Assembly: GCA_963780795.1 (NCBI GenBank) | Contig: CAWADH010000006.1 | Coordinates: 124,001-188,000 of the forward strand | Direction: 5' to 3' | Origin: DATJGR01 sp963780795 | Lineage (GTDB): Bacteria > Pseudomonadota > Gammaproteobacteria > Pseudomonadales > Azotimanducaceae | Length of the DNA stretch: 64,000 bases | In this document: piece by piece, positions 43,191-52,584 of the stretch | How positions within the stretch are numbered: position 1 is the stretch's first letter | How the letters are laid out: each line of letters starts with the position of its first letter | Made by a program: the position numbers and the translations under genes | The notes under the pieces: model-generated | Seen by the model: the letters and a program-made list of their open reading frames with translations, nothing else | Databases searched by the model: none | What the model was told of the DNA's origin: nothing

Positions 43191-44173
43191 CACCCGAACA
43201 CCCCGCGCACGGCGCGGGCGATTCGTAAACCAACGCCGCGCAGGTCGGTGCGGCGCGAGCGCGCGAGTTCGATCGCAAGAAAGCGCTGCGTCCGTTCGAC
43301 GCAGCGCCGCGCGTCGCCGAAGAATTCCATCTGCATGAAGCCGTGCGGCATGCCCGATGCGATCAGCAACTCGTGACGGATGCCGCTGCTCTCCAATCGC
43401 TGCTGCAGTGCACGCGAATCATCGAGCAGCGGATCTTGTCCACCGACGATCAGCAGCGTCGGCGGCAACCACTGCGCGCCGTGAATGGGACTGACCCGCG
43501 GGTCTTCGAGCAGCGCACTGTTCGCGTTCCGCCCGAGGTAGGCCTCGCGCAACGTGCGCGCGAACATCGGTCCGCCGACTTCGGCGAAGTCGAACACGCC
43601 ATAGATCAACACCGCCGCCGCGAGCTTCGGAGCGCGCCGGCGCTGCGCGAGTTCGATCGCCACTGCTGCCGCGAGGTTGGCGCCGGCCGAGTCGCCGGCG
43701 ACCGCGACGCGCGCGGGATCGCCGCCAAACTCGTGTGCGTGACGGACCGCCCATGCGACGGCGGAGAGACAGTCGTCGAACGCGGCTGGGAAGGGATGCT
43801 CGGGTGCCAGGCGATAGTCAGCGCTCACCACGACGCAGCCACCTTCGGCCAATCGGTGCGTCAGCTTGCGGTGACTCGCGGGATTGCCGGCCACCCACGC
43901 GCCGCCGTGAAAGTAGACGAGCACAGGAAACGGACCGACACCCACCGGCACGATTACGTCGACCGGAACCGTTCGACCGTCGGCCGGAACCCGCACTGCC
44001 TCATGGAACGCACCCACGTTCGGCAGTTTGCGGTTCAGCAGTCCGGCCAGCTGATTGAACACGAAGCGGATGCCTTCGACGCTCGCGTCCGGCGCGATCT
44101 CCTTCGCGAACGTCGTGCTCAGTTCGCGCGCCGGCGCCGCGATGCGCTCGCTCTTCGCTCCGTTCGGTTTCAT
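43190..44173 (-). CDS. HSL-family esterase/lipase
   Basis: A 327-residue hormone-sensitive-lipase-type alpha/beta hydrolase. The oxyanion motif HGGAW (89-93) and nucleophile S162 in GDSAG are clear. The Asp/His partners lie in GGQDPLLDD and GMPHGFMQ. The start with SD GGAGGCGGC is at 44173. Substrate not predictable; probably an ester of moderate acyl length. Confidence 0.87.
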   Translation of the reverse strand: MKPNGAKSERIAAPARELSTTFAKEIAPDASVEGIRFVFNQLAGLLNRKLPNVGAFHEAVRVPADGRTVPVDVIVPVGVGPFPVLVYFHGGAWVAGNPASHRKLTHRLAEGGCVVVSADYRLAPEHPFPAAFDDCLSAVAWAVRHAHEFGGDPARVAVAGDSAGANLAAAVAIELAQRRRAPKLAAAVLIYGVFDFAEVGGPMFARTLREAYLGRNANSALLEDPRVSPIHGAQWLPPTLLIVGGQDPLLDDSRALQQRLESSGIRHELLIASGMPHGFMQMEFFGDARRCVERTQRFLAIELARSRRTDLRGVGLRIARAVRGVFG

Positions 44174-44247
44174 GCCGCCTCCGTACTGCCGATGCTGCAA
44201 TGCATCAGAATGCTAGCATTCCGGTCCGATCGGATGGCGACGAAACA

Positions 44248-45207
44248 TCACACGACGATGGCTTTGCCGATCACTTTCCGCTCGATGATCAGCTTCAGCG
44301 CGTCGGCCGTTCGCTCGAGCGGCACGCGATGCGAGATGTACGGTCTGATCCGGCCGGAGGCGAGCCAGCCCATCAGGATGTCGGCGTTGCGCTTCGCCCA
44401 CGCGGGATCATGACGCTGCAATCCGCCGACGGTGAACCCGATCACCGCCGCGTCTTTGATCAGCAGATGATTCGTCTTCGCGAGCCCGACCCGTCCGCTG
44501 GTGAAGCCGACGATGAGGATGCGTCCGAACGGCGCGATGCAACGCAGGGACTCGTCGAACACGTCGCCGCCGACCGGATCGTAGATGACGTCGGCGCCGC
44601 GGCCGCCGGTCAGTTCCTTCACCTGTTCGCGAAAGCCGTCCGTGTAGTTGATCAGGTGATCGGCGCCGAGTTGTCGCACCACCTCGAGTTTCGCGTCCGA
44701 CCCGGCGGTGGCGATCACCGTTGCGCCGTACAGCTTGCCGATGTCGACCGCCGCGAGCCCGACGCCGCCGGCCGCGCCGTGCACGAGCAGCGTTTCGCCC
44801 GCTTTCAGGTCTGCCCGCTGCATCGCGTAGTACGCGGTTGCATAGTTGCTGCGGAACGACGCTGCGGCTTCGAGATTCACGTGCTCCGGCAATCGCGTGA
44901 CGCGCGAGGCAGCGACCACCACCTGTTCGACGCATCCGCCCGGCGTCAGCACCGCATCGCCGACGCGCAATCCCGTTACGCCGGGGCCGATGGCGGTGAT
45001 GCGACCCGCGCCCTCACCGCCGATGACGAACGGCAGTTCTGGTTTCACCTGATACTCGCCGGCCACCATCAGCACATCGGTGAACGCCACACCGCGCGCC
45101 TCGATCGCCACTTTCACCTGACCGTCGCCGGGAGGCGGCGGTTCCGGAACGTCGCGCACGACCAGGTCGTCGGGGCTGCCGAGTTTCTCGCAGTAAACCG
45201 CTTTCAT
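44248..45207 (-). CDS. Zinc-independent quinone oxidoreductase (MDR superfamily)
   Basis: A 319-residue NADPH:quinone reductase-like enzyme (Qor/CurA type) that lacks the Zn-binding residues of alcohol dehydrogenases. The N-terminal MKAVYCEKLGSPDDLVVRDV is typical, and the NADPH-binding loop is VHGAAGGVGLAAVDIGK (~137-153), with ATAGSDAKL following. The start is the ATG at 45207. It may detoxify quinones or reduce an enone. The divergent neighbour is a SnoaL-like gene. Confidence 0.85.
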   Translation of the reverse strand: MKAVYCEKLGSPDDLVVRDVPEPPPPGDGQVKVAIEARGVAFTDVLMVAGEYQVKPELPFVIGGEGAGRITAIGPGVTGLRVGDAVLTPGGCVEQVVVAASRVTRLPEHVNLEAAASFRSNYATAYYAMQRADLKAGETLLVHGAAGGVGLAAVDIGKLYGATVIATAGSDAKLEVVRQLGADHLINYTDGFREQVKELTGGRGADVIYDPVGGDVFDESLRCIAPFGRILIVGFTSGRVGLAKTNHLLIKDAAVIGFTVGGLQRHDPAWAKRNADILMGWLASGRIRPYISHRVPLERTADALKLIIERKVIGKAIVV

Positions 45208-45291
45208 GTTGTCAGCCGTTGGGGGAGGGCGGAACGGTAACGCCGCAGCGCGGATCGATACAATGGGCCAGTCATCCCCCGGAGCGCCGCC

Positions 45292-45786
45292 ATGTCGAAT
45301 CTCGAACAACTGCTCGACCGCGCCGCGATCACCGACCTCGTCAATCGCTACGCGACGGGGCTCGACCGACGCGACTGGAAGCTATTGCGCTCGATCTTCG
45401 CCGACGAAATCGACATGGAGTACACCTCGGTCGGCATCAAGGCCGGGCGCTATTCGGCCGATCGCTGGGTGCGCAGTTCCGAAGTGCTGTTCGCCGGATT
45501 CGGTCCCACGCAGCACACGCTGACGAATCACGCCATCGAGCTGAACGGCGACGCCGCGCACTGCGTCATGTACATGCGCGCCGAGCACTTCATTCTCGAA
45601 GACGCGCCTCAGGACAATCGTTGGACGATCGGCGGGTACTACACGGTGGACCTGAAGCGCTCGACCGAAGGCTGGAGAGTCCACGCGATGGGTCTGCACG
45701 TGACGTGGCAGACCGGCAACCGGGAACTCTCCAACCTCGCGATCGAGCGCGGCCGCGCGAAACTCGGCATCAAGCCGCGCAGTTAG
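45292..45786 (+). CDS. SnoaL-like (NTF2-fold) protein
   Basis: A 164-residue cone-shaped alpha+beta barrel protein. It contains LLDRAAITDLVNRYATGLDR and WKLLRSIFADEIDMEY, the hallmark of the SnoaL_4/dehydratase-like group (limonene epoxide hydrolase and scytalone dehydratase relatives). Catalytic residues are not assigned. It converges on glutathione peroxidase with a 4-bp overlap. Confidence 0.72.
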   Translation: MSNLEQLLDRAAITDLVNRYATGLDRRDWKLLRSIFADEIDMEYTSVGIKAGRYSADRWVRSSEVLFAGFGPTQHTLTNHAIELNGDAAHCVMYMRAEHFILEDAPQDNRWTIGGYYTVDLKRSTEGWRVHAMGLHVTWQTGNRELSNLAIERGRAKLGIKPRS

Positions 45787-46262
45787 AGGTACTTCGGCAG
45801 CTCTGCGGCGATTTCTTCCGGCGTGGTCCGGGGTCCGAAGCGCGCAACGACGTTGCCTGAACCGTCGACCAGGAACTTCGTGAAGTTCCACTGGATGTCG
45901 TTGGTGCCGTCGTCGTTGGACTTCTGCGACTTCAGCAGCTTGTACAGATCGCACGCGCCGGTGCCGTTGACCTCGATCTTCTCGAACAACGGGAAGTTGA
46001 CGTCGAACTTCGTCTCGCAGAAATCGAGGATCTGTTCGCTGGTGCCCGGTTCCTGCGCACCGAACTGGTTGCATGGGAATCCGAGCACGGTGAACCCTTT
46101 GTCTTCATTCGCTTCCTGCAGGTCGCGCAGTCCGGCGTATTGCGGCGTGAGGCCGCAGCGGCTCGCCACATTGACCACCAGACAGGTCTTGCCTTTGTAG
46201 GTCGACAGTTTCACCGGCTCGCCGGTGATCGATTTCATCGTCAGATCGTGAAATTTGGCCAT
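45783..46262 (-). CDS. Glutathione peroxidase (Cys type)
   Basis: A 159-residue thiol peroxidase of the glutathione peroxidase family, reducing H2O2 and lipid hydroperoxides. It carries the triad Cys36 (ASRCGLTPQY), Gln66 (FPCNQFG) and Trp125 with Asn126 (IQWNFTKF). It uses Cys, not selenocysteine. A second Cys at ~82 (DFCETKF) fits the thioredoxin-dependent bacterial type. Confidence 0.93.
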   Translation of the reverse strand: MAKFHDLTMKSITGEPVKLSTYKGKTCLVVNVASRCGLTPQYAGLRDLQEANEDKGFTVLGFPCNQFGAQEPGTSEQILDFCETKFDVNFPLFEKIEVNGTGACDLYKLLKSQKSNDDGTNDIQWNFTKFLVDGSGNVVARFGPRTTPEEIAAELPKYL

Positions 46263-46379
46263 CGCATCCTTCCTTCGACGTGGGTCGGCGATGTTAGCAC
46301 TGTCGCAGGACGCGCTTCCGCATTGGAAGCCATCGCGTTAGGGTTCACCTGCGCTCGGTGCAACGAGAGAGGAGGTGCA

Positions 46380-47393
46380 ATGCCGACCATCAAACCGATC
46401 GATGCGAAATGGCTCGATCAAGTGCGCGAGGCGCCGATCGAACCGGCGCGCCGCATCGTCGATCCGCACCACCACCTTTGGCGCCGCGAAGACATCGGCA
46501 ACTACGCGCTCGACGAACTGTGGGCCGATACCAGCTCAGGCCACAACGTCGAGAAGACGGTGTTCGTCGAATGCGGCGCGAGCTACCGCACTTCGGGTCC
46601 GGAATACATGCGCTGTATCGGCGAAACCGAATTCGTCGCCGAGATCGCGGCGGCGAGTGCGAAGGGCGGGCGACGCAAGGCGGTGATCTCCGCGATCGTC
46701 GCGCACGCGGATCTGACGCGAGGTGCCGTACTCGAAGAGGTGCTCGCCGCGCACCACGACGCCGGCCATGGACTATTTCGGGGAATTCGACACGCCGGCG
46801 CACTGGACCCGCACCCCGAAGACCTGATGATCGCGGGCAGGGCGCTTCCCGGTTTGTACGCACGCAAGGACTTTCGCGACGGCGTAAAAATGTTGGGGCA
46901 TCTCGGCTACACCTACGATACCTGGCACTACCATCACCAGAACCCCGCATTCGCGGAACTCGCGCGCGCTGTCCCTGGCACCACGATGGTGCTCGATCAC
47001 TTCGGCACGCCGCTCGGCGTGGGCCGATATCGCGACCAGCGCGAAGCGATTTTCGCGGCGTGGAAGAAAGACATTACCGAAATCGCGAAGTGTCCGAACG
47101 TCGTTGCCAAGCTCGGCGGCCTCGCCATGCCCGACAACGGCTTCGGCTGGAACGAACGCGCAACGCCGCCAACATCCGACGAGTTCGCGCAGGCGCAGAA
47201 GCGCTACTACCTGCACGCGATCGAGTGTTTCGGCCCGGACCGATGTATGTTCGAAAGTAACTTCCCGGTCGACAAGTGGTCGATCTCGTATCCCGTGTTG
47301 TGGAACGGCCTGAAGAAGATCGTCGCCGGTTTCTCGGAGAGCGAGAAAGACGCGATGTTCTATGGCACCGCGGCGCGCATCTATCGTTTGTGA
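46380..47393 (+). CDS. Amidohydrolase family (PDC hydrolase/lactonase-like) protein
   Basis: A 337-residue TIM-barrel amidohydrolase of the amidohydrolase-2 type (COG3618-like). The first metal-site motif is RIVDPHHHLWRRED (residues ~25-38), further His/Asp residues lie in GIRHAG and VLDHFGTPLG, and the end has FESNFPVDKWS with the conserved Asp. Relatives are lactonases and 2-pyrone-4,6-dicarboxylate hydrolase. The ATG at 46380 follows GGAGGTGCA; the longer frame covers the gpx start region. A cupin gene follows 15 bp later. Confidence 0.8.
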   Translation: MPTIKPIDAKWLDQVREAPIEPARRIVDPHHHLWRREDIGNYALDELWADTSSGHNVEKTVFVECGASYRTSGPEYMRCIGETEFVAEIAAASAKGGRRKAVISAIVAHADLTRGAVLEEVLAAHHDAGHGLFRGIRHAGALDPHPEDLMIAGRALPGLYARKDFRDGVKMLGHLGYTYDTWHYHHQNPAFAELARAVPGTTMVLDHFGTPLGVGRYRDQREAIFAAWKKDITEIAKCPNVVAKLGGLAMPDNGFGWNERATPPTSDEFAQAQKRYYLHAIECFGPDRCMFESNFPVDKWSISYPVLWNGLKKIVAGFSESEKDAMFYGTAARIYRL

Positions 47394-47408
47394 TCCAGGA
47401 GATCAGCA

Positions 47409-47867
47409 ATGGCACTACCGCAGGACATCTCTCCCGTTAACGTGAACCTCACCGACACCATGGTGAAGGCCAGCAAGATGCCGTGGATGGAAACGTCACC
47501 CGGCATGGCGTATCAGAAGATCCTCTGGCTCGGAGAGGAGAGCGGCCGTTGGGCCGTGCTGTTCGACTGGAAGAAAGGCTACGTGGCGCCGCCGCACAAG
47601 CATCTCGCGGCATCGCATACGTTCATCCTGAACGGCAAACTGAAGGTGCGCGACGCAACGCTCGATACCGGCGACTACGTGTACGAGCCGAACGGCGTAT
47701 TGCACGGCGCGACCACCGCGCTCGAAGACACGCAGTATCTGTTCATCTGCGACGGCGCGATTCTGTTCTTCGACGACAACGGCTTCACGTCGTATCTCGG
47801 CTGGGAAGAACTCAAGCGCATGCAGGATGCACAGGCGGCTCAGGCGAGCGTGCAAGCAGCGGGATGA
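47409..47867 (+). CDS. Cupin-domain protein
   Basis: A 152-residue single-cupin protein. Metal-binding residues are probably in PPHKHLAASHTFILNGKLKV (His61/63/68 area) and the later His in GVLHGATT. It resembles the cupins of the acetylacetone/2,4'-dihydroxyacetophenone dioxygenase group (from memory). It is linked to an amidohydrolase-2 gene, as would fit ring or diketone cleavage followed by hydrolysis. The dioxygenase call is an inference. Confidence 0.7.
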   Translation: MALPQDISPVNVNLTDTMVKASKMPWMETSPGMAYQKILWLGEESGRWAVLFDWKKGYVAPPHKHLAASHTFILNGKLKVRDATLDTGDYVYEPNGVLHGATTALEDTQYLFICDGAILFFDDNGFTSYLGWEELKRMQDAQAAQASVQAAG

Positions 47868-47894
47868 ACGCGCCGGGGGGCCGTCGCGCGCCCC

Positions 47895-48398
47895 TCAGCG
47901 TGGTCGCTGGTTGATCATTCCCGAGAGTCCCTTCGACGTCAGGATCTCGATCCAGTACCCATCGGGGTCGCGGATGAACGCGAGCCCTTTCATCGTGCCG
48001 TCGTCGGGACGCTTCACGAACTCGACGCCGAGGCTTTCGAAGCGCTCGCAGGCCTTGTAGACGTCGGGCACGGTGATGCCGATGTGGCCGAAGCCGCGCG
48101 GTTCGGCGTTGCCGTGGTGATAGGCGAAGTTCGCGTCGCTCTCGGTGCCCCAGTTGTGTGTGAGTTCCAGCAGCGCTTTGCGCTCGAACACCCACTTCGC
48201 GCGCGCCGCCGCATCGGTGGGAATCGGTCCGTCGCCCGCGTCGGGATAGCCCATGAAATACAGCGAGAACTTCATCGGCGGGAAGTCGTAGCGGTCGAGT
48301 AGCGTCATACCGAGAATGTCGCGGTAGAACGGCACCGAGCGCTCCGGGTCCTTGATCCGCAACATCGTCTGATTCAGCACCCAGCCTTCGTCATTCAT
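47895..48398 (-). CDS. gloA: Lactoylglutathione lyase (glyoxalase I)
   Basis: A 167-residue glyoxalase I of the longer, eukaryote-like zinc type. It isomerises the hemithioacetal of methylglyoxal and glutathione. The VOC fold has NQTMLRIKDPERSVPFYRDI and GMTLLDR; metal ligands fit Gln (~11), Glu in ALLELTHNWG, His in GFGHIGITV, and Glu near the end (GYWIEIL). The ATG at 48398 is preferred, since a GAGGAG SD lies ~9 bases upstream. The gene lies after polB, with two inverted repeats between. Confidence 0.92.
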   Translation of the reverse strand: MNDEGWVLNQTMLRIKDPERSVPFYRDILGMTLLDRYDFPPMKFSLYFMGYPDAGDGPIPTDAAARAKWVFERKALLELTHNWGTESDANFAYHHGNAEPRGFGHIGITVPDVYKACERFESLGVEFVKRPDDGTMKGLAFIRDPDGYWIEILTSKGLSGMINQRPR

Positions 48399-48430
48399 CG
48401 CCACGTCTCCTCACAGCAATCAGTGAACAC

Positions 48431-48481
48431 CGGTGCCGGGCACCGACTCGTCAATAAGTCACCGCCGGTGCCAGGCACCGG
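48431..48481. repeat. Pair of GGTGCC-type inverted repeats between polB and gloA
   Basis: Two near-identical palindromes: CGGTGCC-G-GGCACCG (48431-48445) and CCGGTGCC-A-GGCACCGG (48465-48481), 34 bp apart centre to centre. Similar GGTGCCTGGCACC palindromes are scattered REP-like elements in proteobacterial genomes. Each can fold into a tight hairpin and may limit read-through from polB into gloA. Confidence 0.7.
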
Positions 48482-48489
48482 CTGGTCGT

Positions 48490-50817
48490 TCAGAACAGTC
48501 CGATCTGCCGATCGTCGCCAATCACCTGATCGAAGTCGAGCCCAAGCGCGCCGAGCACCGGCTCGGCTACCGGCTTGATCTGTTTCGCGACATAGTGAAT
48601 CCGGTCAGGCGGATGCTTCAGATTGTCGAGCGGCTCAGGCCCGGCCGTGGTCATCACGTACTCGATCAGGCGTCCGGGTTTGCCGGTCGATTTTCGCGCA
48701 GCGGCAACGTGCGGCGGCGTGCTCGCCGTGTACTCACCGACGTCCTTGCGCAGACCTTTGCGATAGACCAGCGCGTGATCGAGTTCGCCGCGGCGCACCT
48801 GCCCGACGATGTCGGTGAGGTACTGGTCGACCGGCTGGCCGTTGAACAACCGCGCATAGAGTTCGCGCTGTACCTGCTTCGCGAGTTCGGTCCAGTCGCG
48901 GCGCACCACCTCCATTCCGACGAACTCCACGTTCGCCGGATCGCCGCCGTGAATGACGCCGGCGTAGCGTTTGCGCGCGCCGCCGGATCCGTGACGCACC
49001 GACGCGAGGAACAGCTTCACGTACAGCTTCTCGAATTCGAGCTCGAGATGGCTCTTCACGCGCCAACGCTCGACGATGTACTGCTGAACGTCGCTGTTGA
49101 GCCGCACCGCGAGCGCCTTGCCTTCCTGCTCGGCTTCGTTCGCCTCGACCGTGCGCGTCTGCACGAAGAGGCTGTCGGTGTCGCCATAGAGGACCGTGTA
49201 ACCCGCTTTCTCGAACCAGTCTTTCGACCACAACAGGAAGTGCTTGCCCTGTCCGGTGATCGCGTTCGCCAGCTTAGGGTTGTAGAAGCGGCACGCCGGT
49301 GTACCGAGCACGCCATAGAACGAGTTCATCAGAATCTTGATCGCGTGCGACGCAATCGCGTCGCCATTGCGCTTCGCCGCTTCGCGGCGCGGAAACAGAT
49401 CGTCGAGCAGCTGCGGCAGGATTGCCGGTTCGCGACGAAAGCGCGCGCCGCCGACCGTGTCGATCAGATCTGCATCGGCCCGCGCATCGGTCGCAAGCGC
49501 GAGCGGGTCGATGTTGAACGTGCGAATCAGGCTCGGATACAGACTCTTGAAGTCGAACACCCACACGTTGTCGTGCACGCCGGGCCGCGGTTCGAGCACG
49601 TGCCCGCCCGCCTGCGCAGCAAACACGCGCGAATCCTCGCTGCGCACGCTGGGCGCAACGATACGGCGTTTGTGCAGCTCGGCGAGATAGAGAAAGTCGA
49701 ACGACGCGATGCTTGCCGCGACGCGATCCGGCGTCATACCGGTGAGCTTGCTGCGCGCCACGGCGAGCGTGATCAGGTTCAGTTTCTCTGTGATCTCGAG
49801 CGCGAGCCGCGCATCGGTGCGCGCGTAGAGCGCGAAGCCCGCAAGATCGTCTTCGTAGCGCTGCAGGATCTCGCCAATGCGATCGTGCGCGTCGCCCTCC
49901 AGCGCTTTGCCTTCGCCGAGCACTTCGCGCGCAACGGCATCGAGCGAGTAGTCATCGAAGCGCACGAACGCGCCGCGGATCAGATCGATGCCGTCGAGCA
50001 CCAGCCGCCCGGGAATACTCGCGCTGCCGCTGCCGAAGTAACCACGCGCCGGCCGCATGCGCAACCCGCCCGGCTCCCGGCCGAGTTCGAACGGATGCCG
50101 CACGCGCTGGGCGACTTTTGCCAACACCGACAAATCGAAGTCGACGACATTCCAGCCCGTCAGCACATCGGGGTCGAGTTCGGCCACACGCCTGCAGAAC
50201 GCATCGATCGCAGCGCGTTCGTCGCCGCACGCAATCGCTTTCTCCGGCATCGCGCGCCCCGCCGGATCGACGATGAACACTTCGTCGGCGCCACAGCCGT
50301 ACAGCGAGATTGCCAGCAGTCTCGTCGCTTGCGCATCGGTCTCGATGTCGAACGAGAGCACAGAGGGGCGAACGTCCACGTCGACCGGCTTCAGCTGCGG
50401 ATCGTCGAACGTCCACCCAATCGGCGATCCGGCAACCGCCTCGCCCTCGATCTCGCAGCCTCCTTTGATGTCGCGATCGATCAGGAACGACACCGCATAA
50501 CGGACGTCGGCCTCGTACGTGTCGACCCCGCCGGCGTGCAACCGATCGCGAAGCCCCGGTACGTCGCCCGGCGCCGCCGTATCGATGCGGCACACCGGCG
50601 CGCCCGAAAAGGTGCGTTGTTCAGTGGGCAACAGTTCGTTGGAGATCAAGGTGCGCGCTTTCGCGGCATCAGTCGCGTCAATGTAGAAGTGAGGCCGCTG
50701 CTGATGATCGCGCACCAGAAACGTCTCACCCGATTCGAGGCGTCCATACAGATGCACCACCGCGACACCCGAGGTGATCCGGTAACTCGCCTGCAGAATG
50801 AAACCACGCGCGCGCAT
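48490..50817 (-). CDS. polB: DNA polymerase II (family B)
   Basis: A 775-residue family-B polymerase close to E. coli Pol II (783), used in SOS-induced lesion bypass and replication restart. All proofreading motifs are intact: DIET (157-160), GWNVVDFDL (221-229) and YARTD (331-335). So are all polymerase motifs: DFKSLYPSL (422-430), KILMNSFYG (494-502) and YGDTDS (544-549). The ATG at 50817 opens MRARGFILQASY; the frame's upstream stretch is dropped. No clear LexA box (CTG-N10-CAG) was seen in the 192-bp upstream gap. Confidence 0.96.
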   Translation of the reverse strand: MRARGFILQASYRITSGVAVVHLYGRLESGETFLVRDHQQRPHFYIDATDAAKARTLISNELLPTEQRTFSGAPVCRIDTAAPGDVPGLRDRLHAGGVDTYEADVRYAVSFLIDRDIKGGCEIEGEAVAGSPIGWTFDDPQLKPVDVDVRPSVLSFDIETDAQATRLLAISLYGCGADEVFIVDPAGRAMPEKAIACGDERAAIDAFCRRVAELDPDVLTGWNVVDFDLSVLAKVAQRVRHPFELGREPGGLRMRPARGYFGSGSASIPGRLVLDGIDLIRGAFVRFDDYSLDAVAREVLGEGKALEGDAHDRIGEILQRYEDDLAGFALYARTDARLALEITEKLNLITLAVARSKLTGMTPDRVAASIASFDFLYLAELHKRRIVAPSVRSEDSRVFAAQAGGHVLEPRPGVHDNVWVFDFKSLYPSLIRTFNIDPLALATDARADADLIDTVGGARFRREPAILPQLLDDLFPRREAAKRNGDAIASHAIKILMNSFYGVLGTPACRFYNPKLANAITGQGKHFLLWSKDWFEKAGYTVLYGDTDSLFVQTRTVEANEAEQEGKALAVRLNSDVQQYIVERWRVKSHLELEFEKLYVKLFLASVRHGSGGARKRYAGVIHGGDPANVEFVGMEVVRRDWTELAKQVQRELYARLFNGQPVDQYLTDIVGQVRRGELDHALVYRKGLRKDVGEYTASTPPHVAAARKSTGKPGRLIEYVMTTAGPEPLDNLKHPPDRIHYVAKQIKPVAEPVLGALGLDFDQVIGDDRQIGLF

Positions 50818-51009
50818 GATGCGATTGTGCGCTGGCCGGGTGCCACCCTCCACCTCCGCTGGTGTCGCGTCTCCACCGTCAAAGTGACCACCTGCCCGCT
50901 TCACGCAAACTGATTCCCGATCGCGGTGCCGTGGGACACCTCCGAGCGTGTCCTGCGCACCGAACCTCCGCCACTCCAACCGCTCAATCGAAGTCGAAAC
51001 CCGACCTGA

Positions 51010-52542
51010 TCACTCGTGCACAGCCTGACTCGGCGGAGGCGCCACGCGTGGCGCGCCCTTCAGCAACAGCAGCATCGGAATGGCGATCAGCGTGACCAGC
51101 GTCATCGCGCGGAAGTCGTCGGCGTAGCCGAGCATCATCGCTTCGCGCACCACCGTGCCGTCGAGCAGCGACAGTCCGCCGGGCGTATTCGGATTCATAT
51201 AGTTTGCGATCGAAGGGTTCTGCATCGCGTCGCTGAACGGCGTGATGTGTTCGACGAGCCACGCCCGATTCACCTGCACGTAGCGCGCGAGCATGCCGGT
51301 GAGTACCGATACGCCGATGCTGCTGCCGAGGTTACGCGACAGCGCGAAGATGCCTGAGCCTTCGGTGCGGTACTTCTGCGGCAGCGTCGAGAATGCGAGC
51401 ACGCTCACCGGCGTAAACAGGAAACCCATGCCGATGCCTTGCACGACGCCGGTCCAGATCAGCAGGCTCAGGCTGACATTGGTGGTGAACTCCGACATTT
51501 CCCACAGCGATGCCGCCGAGATCAGCAACCCCGCGAGCAACAGCAATCGCGCGTCGACCTTGTTGACCAGCCGGCCGACGATGAACATCGACAGCATCGT
51601 GCCGAGCCCGCGCGGCGCCAGCACGTAGCCGGTAGTCAGCACGGGATAGCCCAGCAACCGCTGCAGGAACGGCGGCATCAGCGCCATCGTTGCGAGCATG
51701 TTGATGCCGGCGACGAACATGAAAATCATACCGCCACTGAAATTTCTGTCTTTGAACATCGCCGGCTCGATGAACGGCCGGTCTTTCGTCAGCACGTGCA
51801 CGACGAACATGTAGAGGCACACCAGCGCGACAACGCCTTCGATGACGATCTCCATCGACTGGAACCACAGCTGCGAATTGCCGCGATCGAGCATCAGCTG
51901 CATCGAGCCGATCGCTATGCTGAGCAGCGCGAAGCCGCCGAGATCGAACGGCCTGTCGCGATCGCGGTGCGGAGGATCCTTGATGGCGGCCTGAATGCCG
52001 AGCAGCGCGATTGCACCGAGCGGAACGTTGATGAAGAACACCCAGCGCCAGTTGTAGTACTCGGTGAGATACGCGCCGAGACTCGGGCCAAGAATCGGCC
52101 CCAGCATCACGCCCATGCCGAACATCGCCATCGCCCCGCCGGTCTGACTCGGTGGAAACGTATCGAGCATCGTCGCCTGCGCGAGCGGAACGAGCGGCGC
52201 GCCGAAGCAACCCTGCAGGAAGCGGAACAACACCATCTGCTCGATCGACGTGGCAAGCCCGCACGCCATCGACGTCAGAACGAAACCGGCAACGGCGATC
52301 AGATACAGCTGCTTGCGGCCGAGCCGATCGCCGAGATAGCCGGCCATCGGCGTCATGATCGCGGCCGCAACGATATACGACGTCAGCACCCACGCGACCT
52401 GATCCTGCGTCGCCGAGAACGTGCCCTGCATGTCCGGCAAGGCCACCGCCGCGATCGTCGAATCGAGCGCCTGCAGAATCGTCGCGAGCATGATTGTCGC
52501 GGAGATGATGGCCCGCTTGGCGCCGGATTCGATCTGACTCAT
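51010..52542 (-). CDS. emrB: DHA2-family multidrug efflux permease (EmrB)
   Basis: A 510-residue 14-helix MFS drug:H+ antiporter of the EmrB type. Characteristic are LDSTIAAVALPDMQG in helix 1, GYLGDRLGRKQLYLIAV (motif A), LGPILGPSLGAYLTEYYNWR (motif C) and WVFFINVPLGAI. It works with EmrA and an outer-membrane channel to pump hydrophobic toxins across both membranes. It lies 42 bp after emrA; no TolC gene is in the window. Confidence 0.93.
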   Translation of the reverse strand: MSQIESGAKRAIISATIMLATILQALDSTIAAVALPDMQGTFSATQDQVAWVLTSYIVAAAIMTPMAGYLGDRLGRKQLYLIAVAGFVLTSMACGLATSIEQMVLFRFLQGCFGAPLVPLAQATMLDTFPPSQTGGAMAMFGMGVMLGPILGPSLGAYLTEYYNWRWVFFINVPLGAIALLGIQAAIKDPPHRDRDRPFDLGGFALLSIAIGSMQLMLDRGNSQLWFQSMEIVIEGVVALVCLYMFVVHVLTKDRPFIEPAMFKDRNFSGGMIFMFVAGINMLATMALMPPFLQRLLGYPVLTTGYVLAPRGLGTMLSMFIVGRLVNKVDARLLLLAGLLISAASLWEMSEFTTNVSLSLLIWTGVVQGIGMGFLFTPVSVLAFSTLPQKYRTEGSGIFALSRNLGSSIGVSVLTGMLARYVQVNRAWLVEHITPFSDAMQNPSIANYMNPNTPGGLSLLDGTVVREAMMLGYADDFRAMTLVTLIAIPMLLLLKGAPRVAPPPSQAVHE

Positions 52543-52584
52543 CGCACTGACTGATCTGCGACCGCGAGGGCGCGGCCTGGCTTC

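Noticed and set aside
46140..46379. Upstream extension of the amidohydrolase frame
   Set aside because: It is antisense to the glutathione peroxidase start; a strong GGAGG precedes the ATG at 46380.
47874..47896. GC hairpin between the cupin and gloA genes as terminator
   Set aside because: The stem needs a bulge, has no T-run and overlaps the gloA stop; too weak to call.
48433..50913. An 826-codon open frame on the plus strand opposite polB
   Set aside because: Shadow of GC-rich codon use; the minus-strand frame encodes a full DNA polymerase II with all motifs, and the plus-strand product is Arg/His-rich with no domain.
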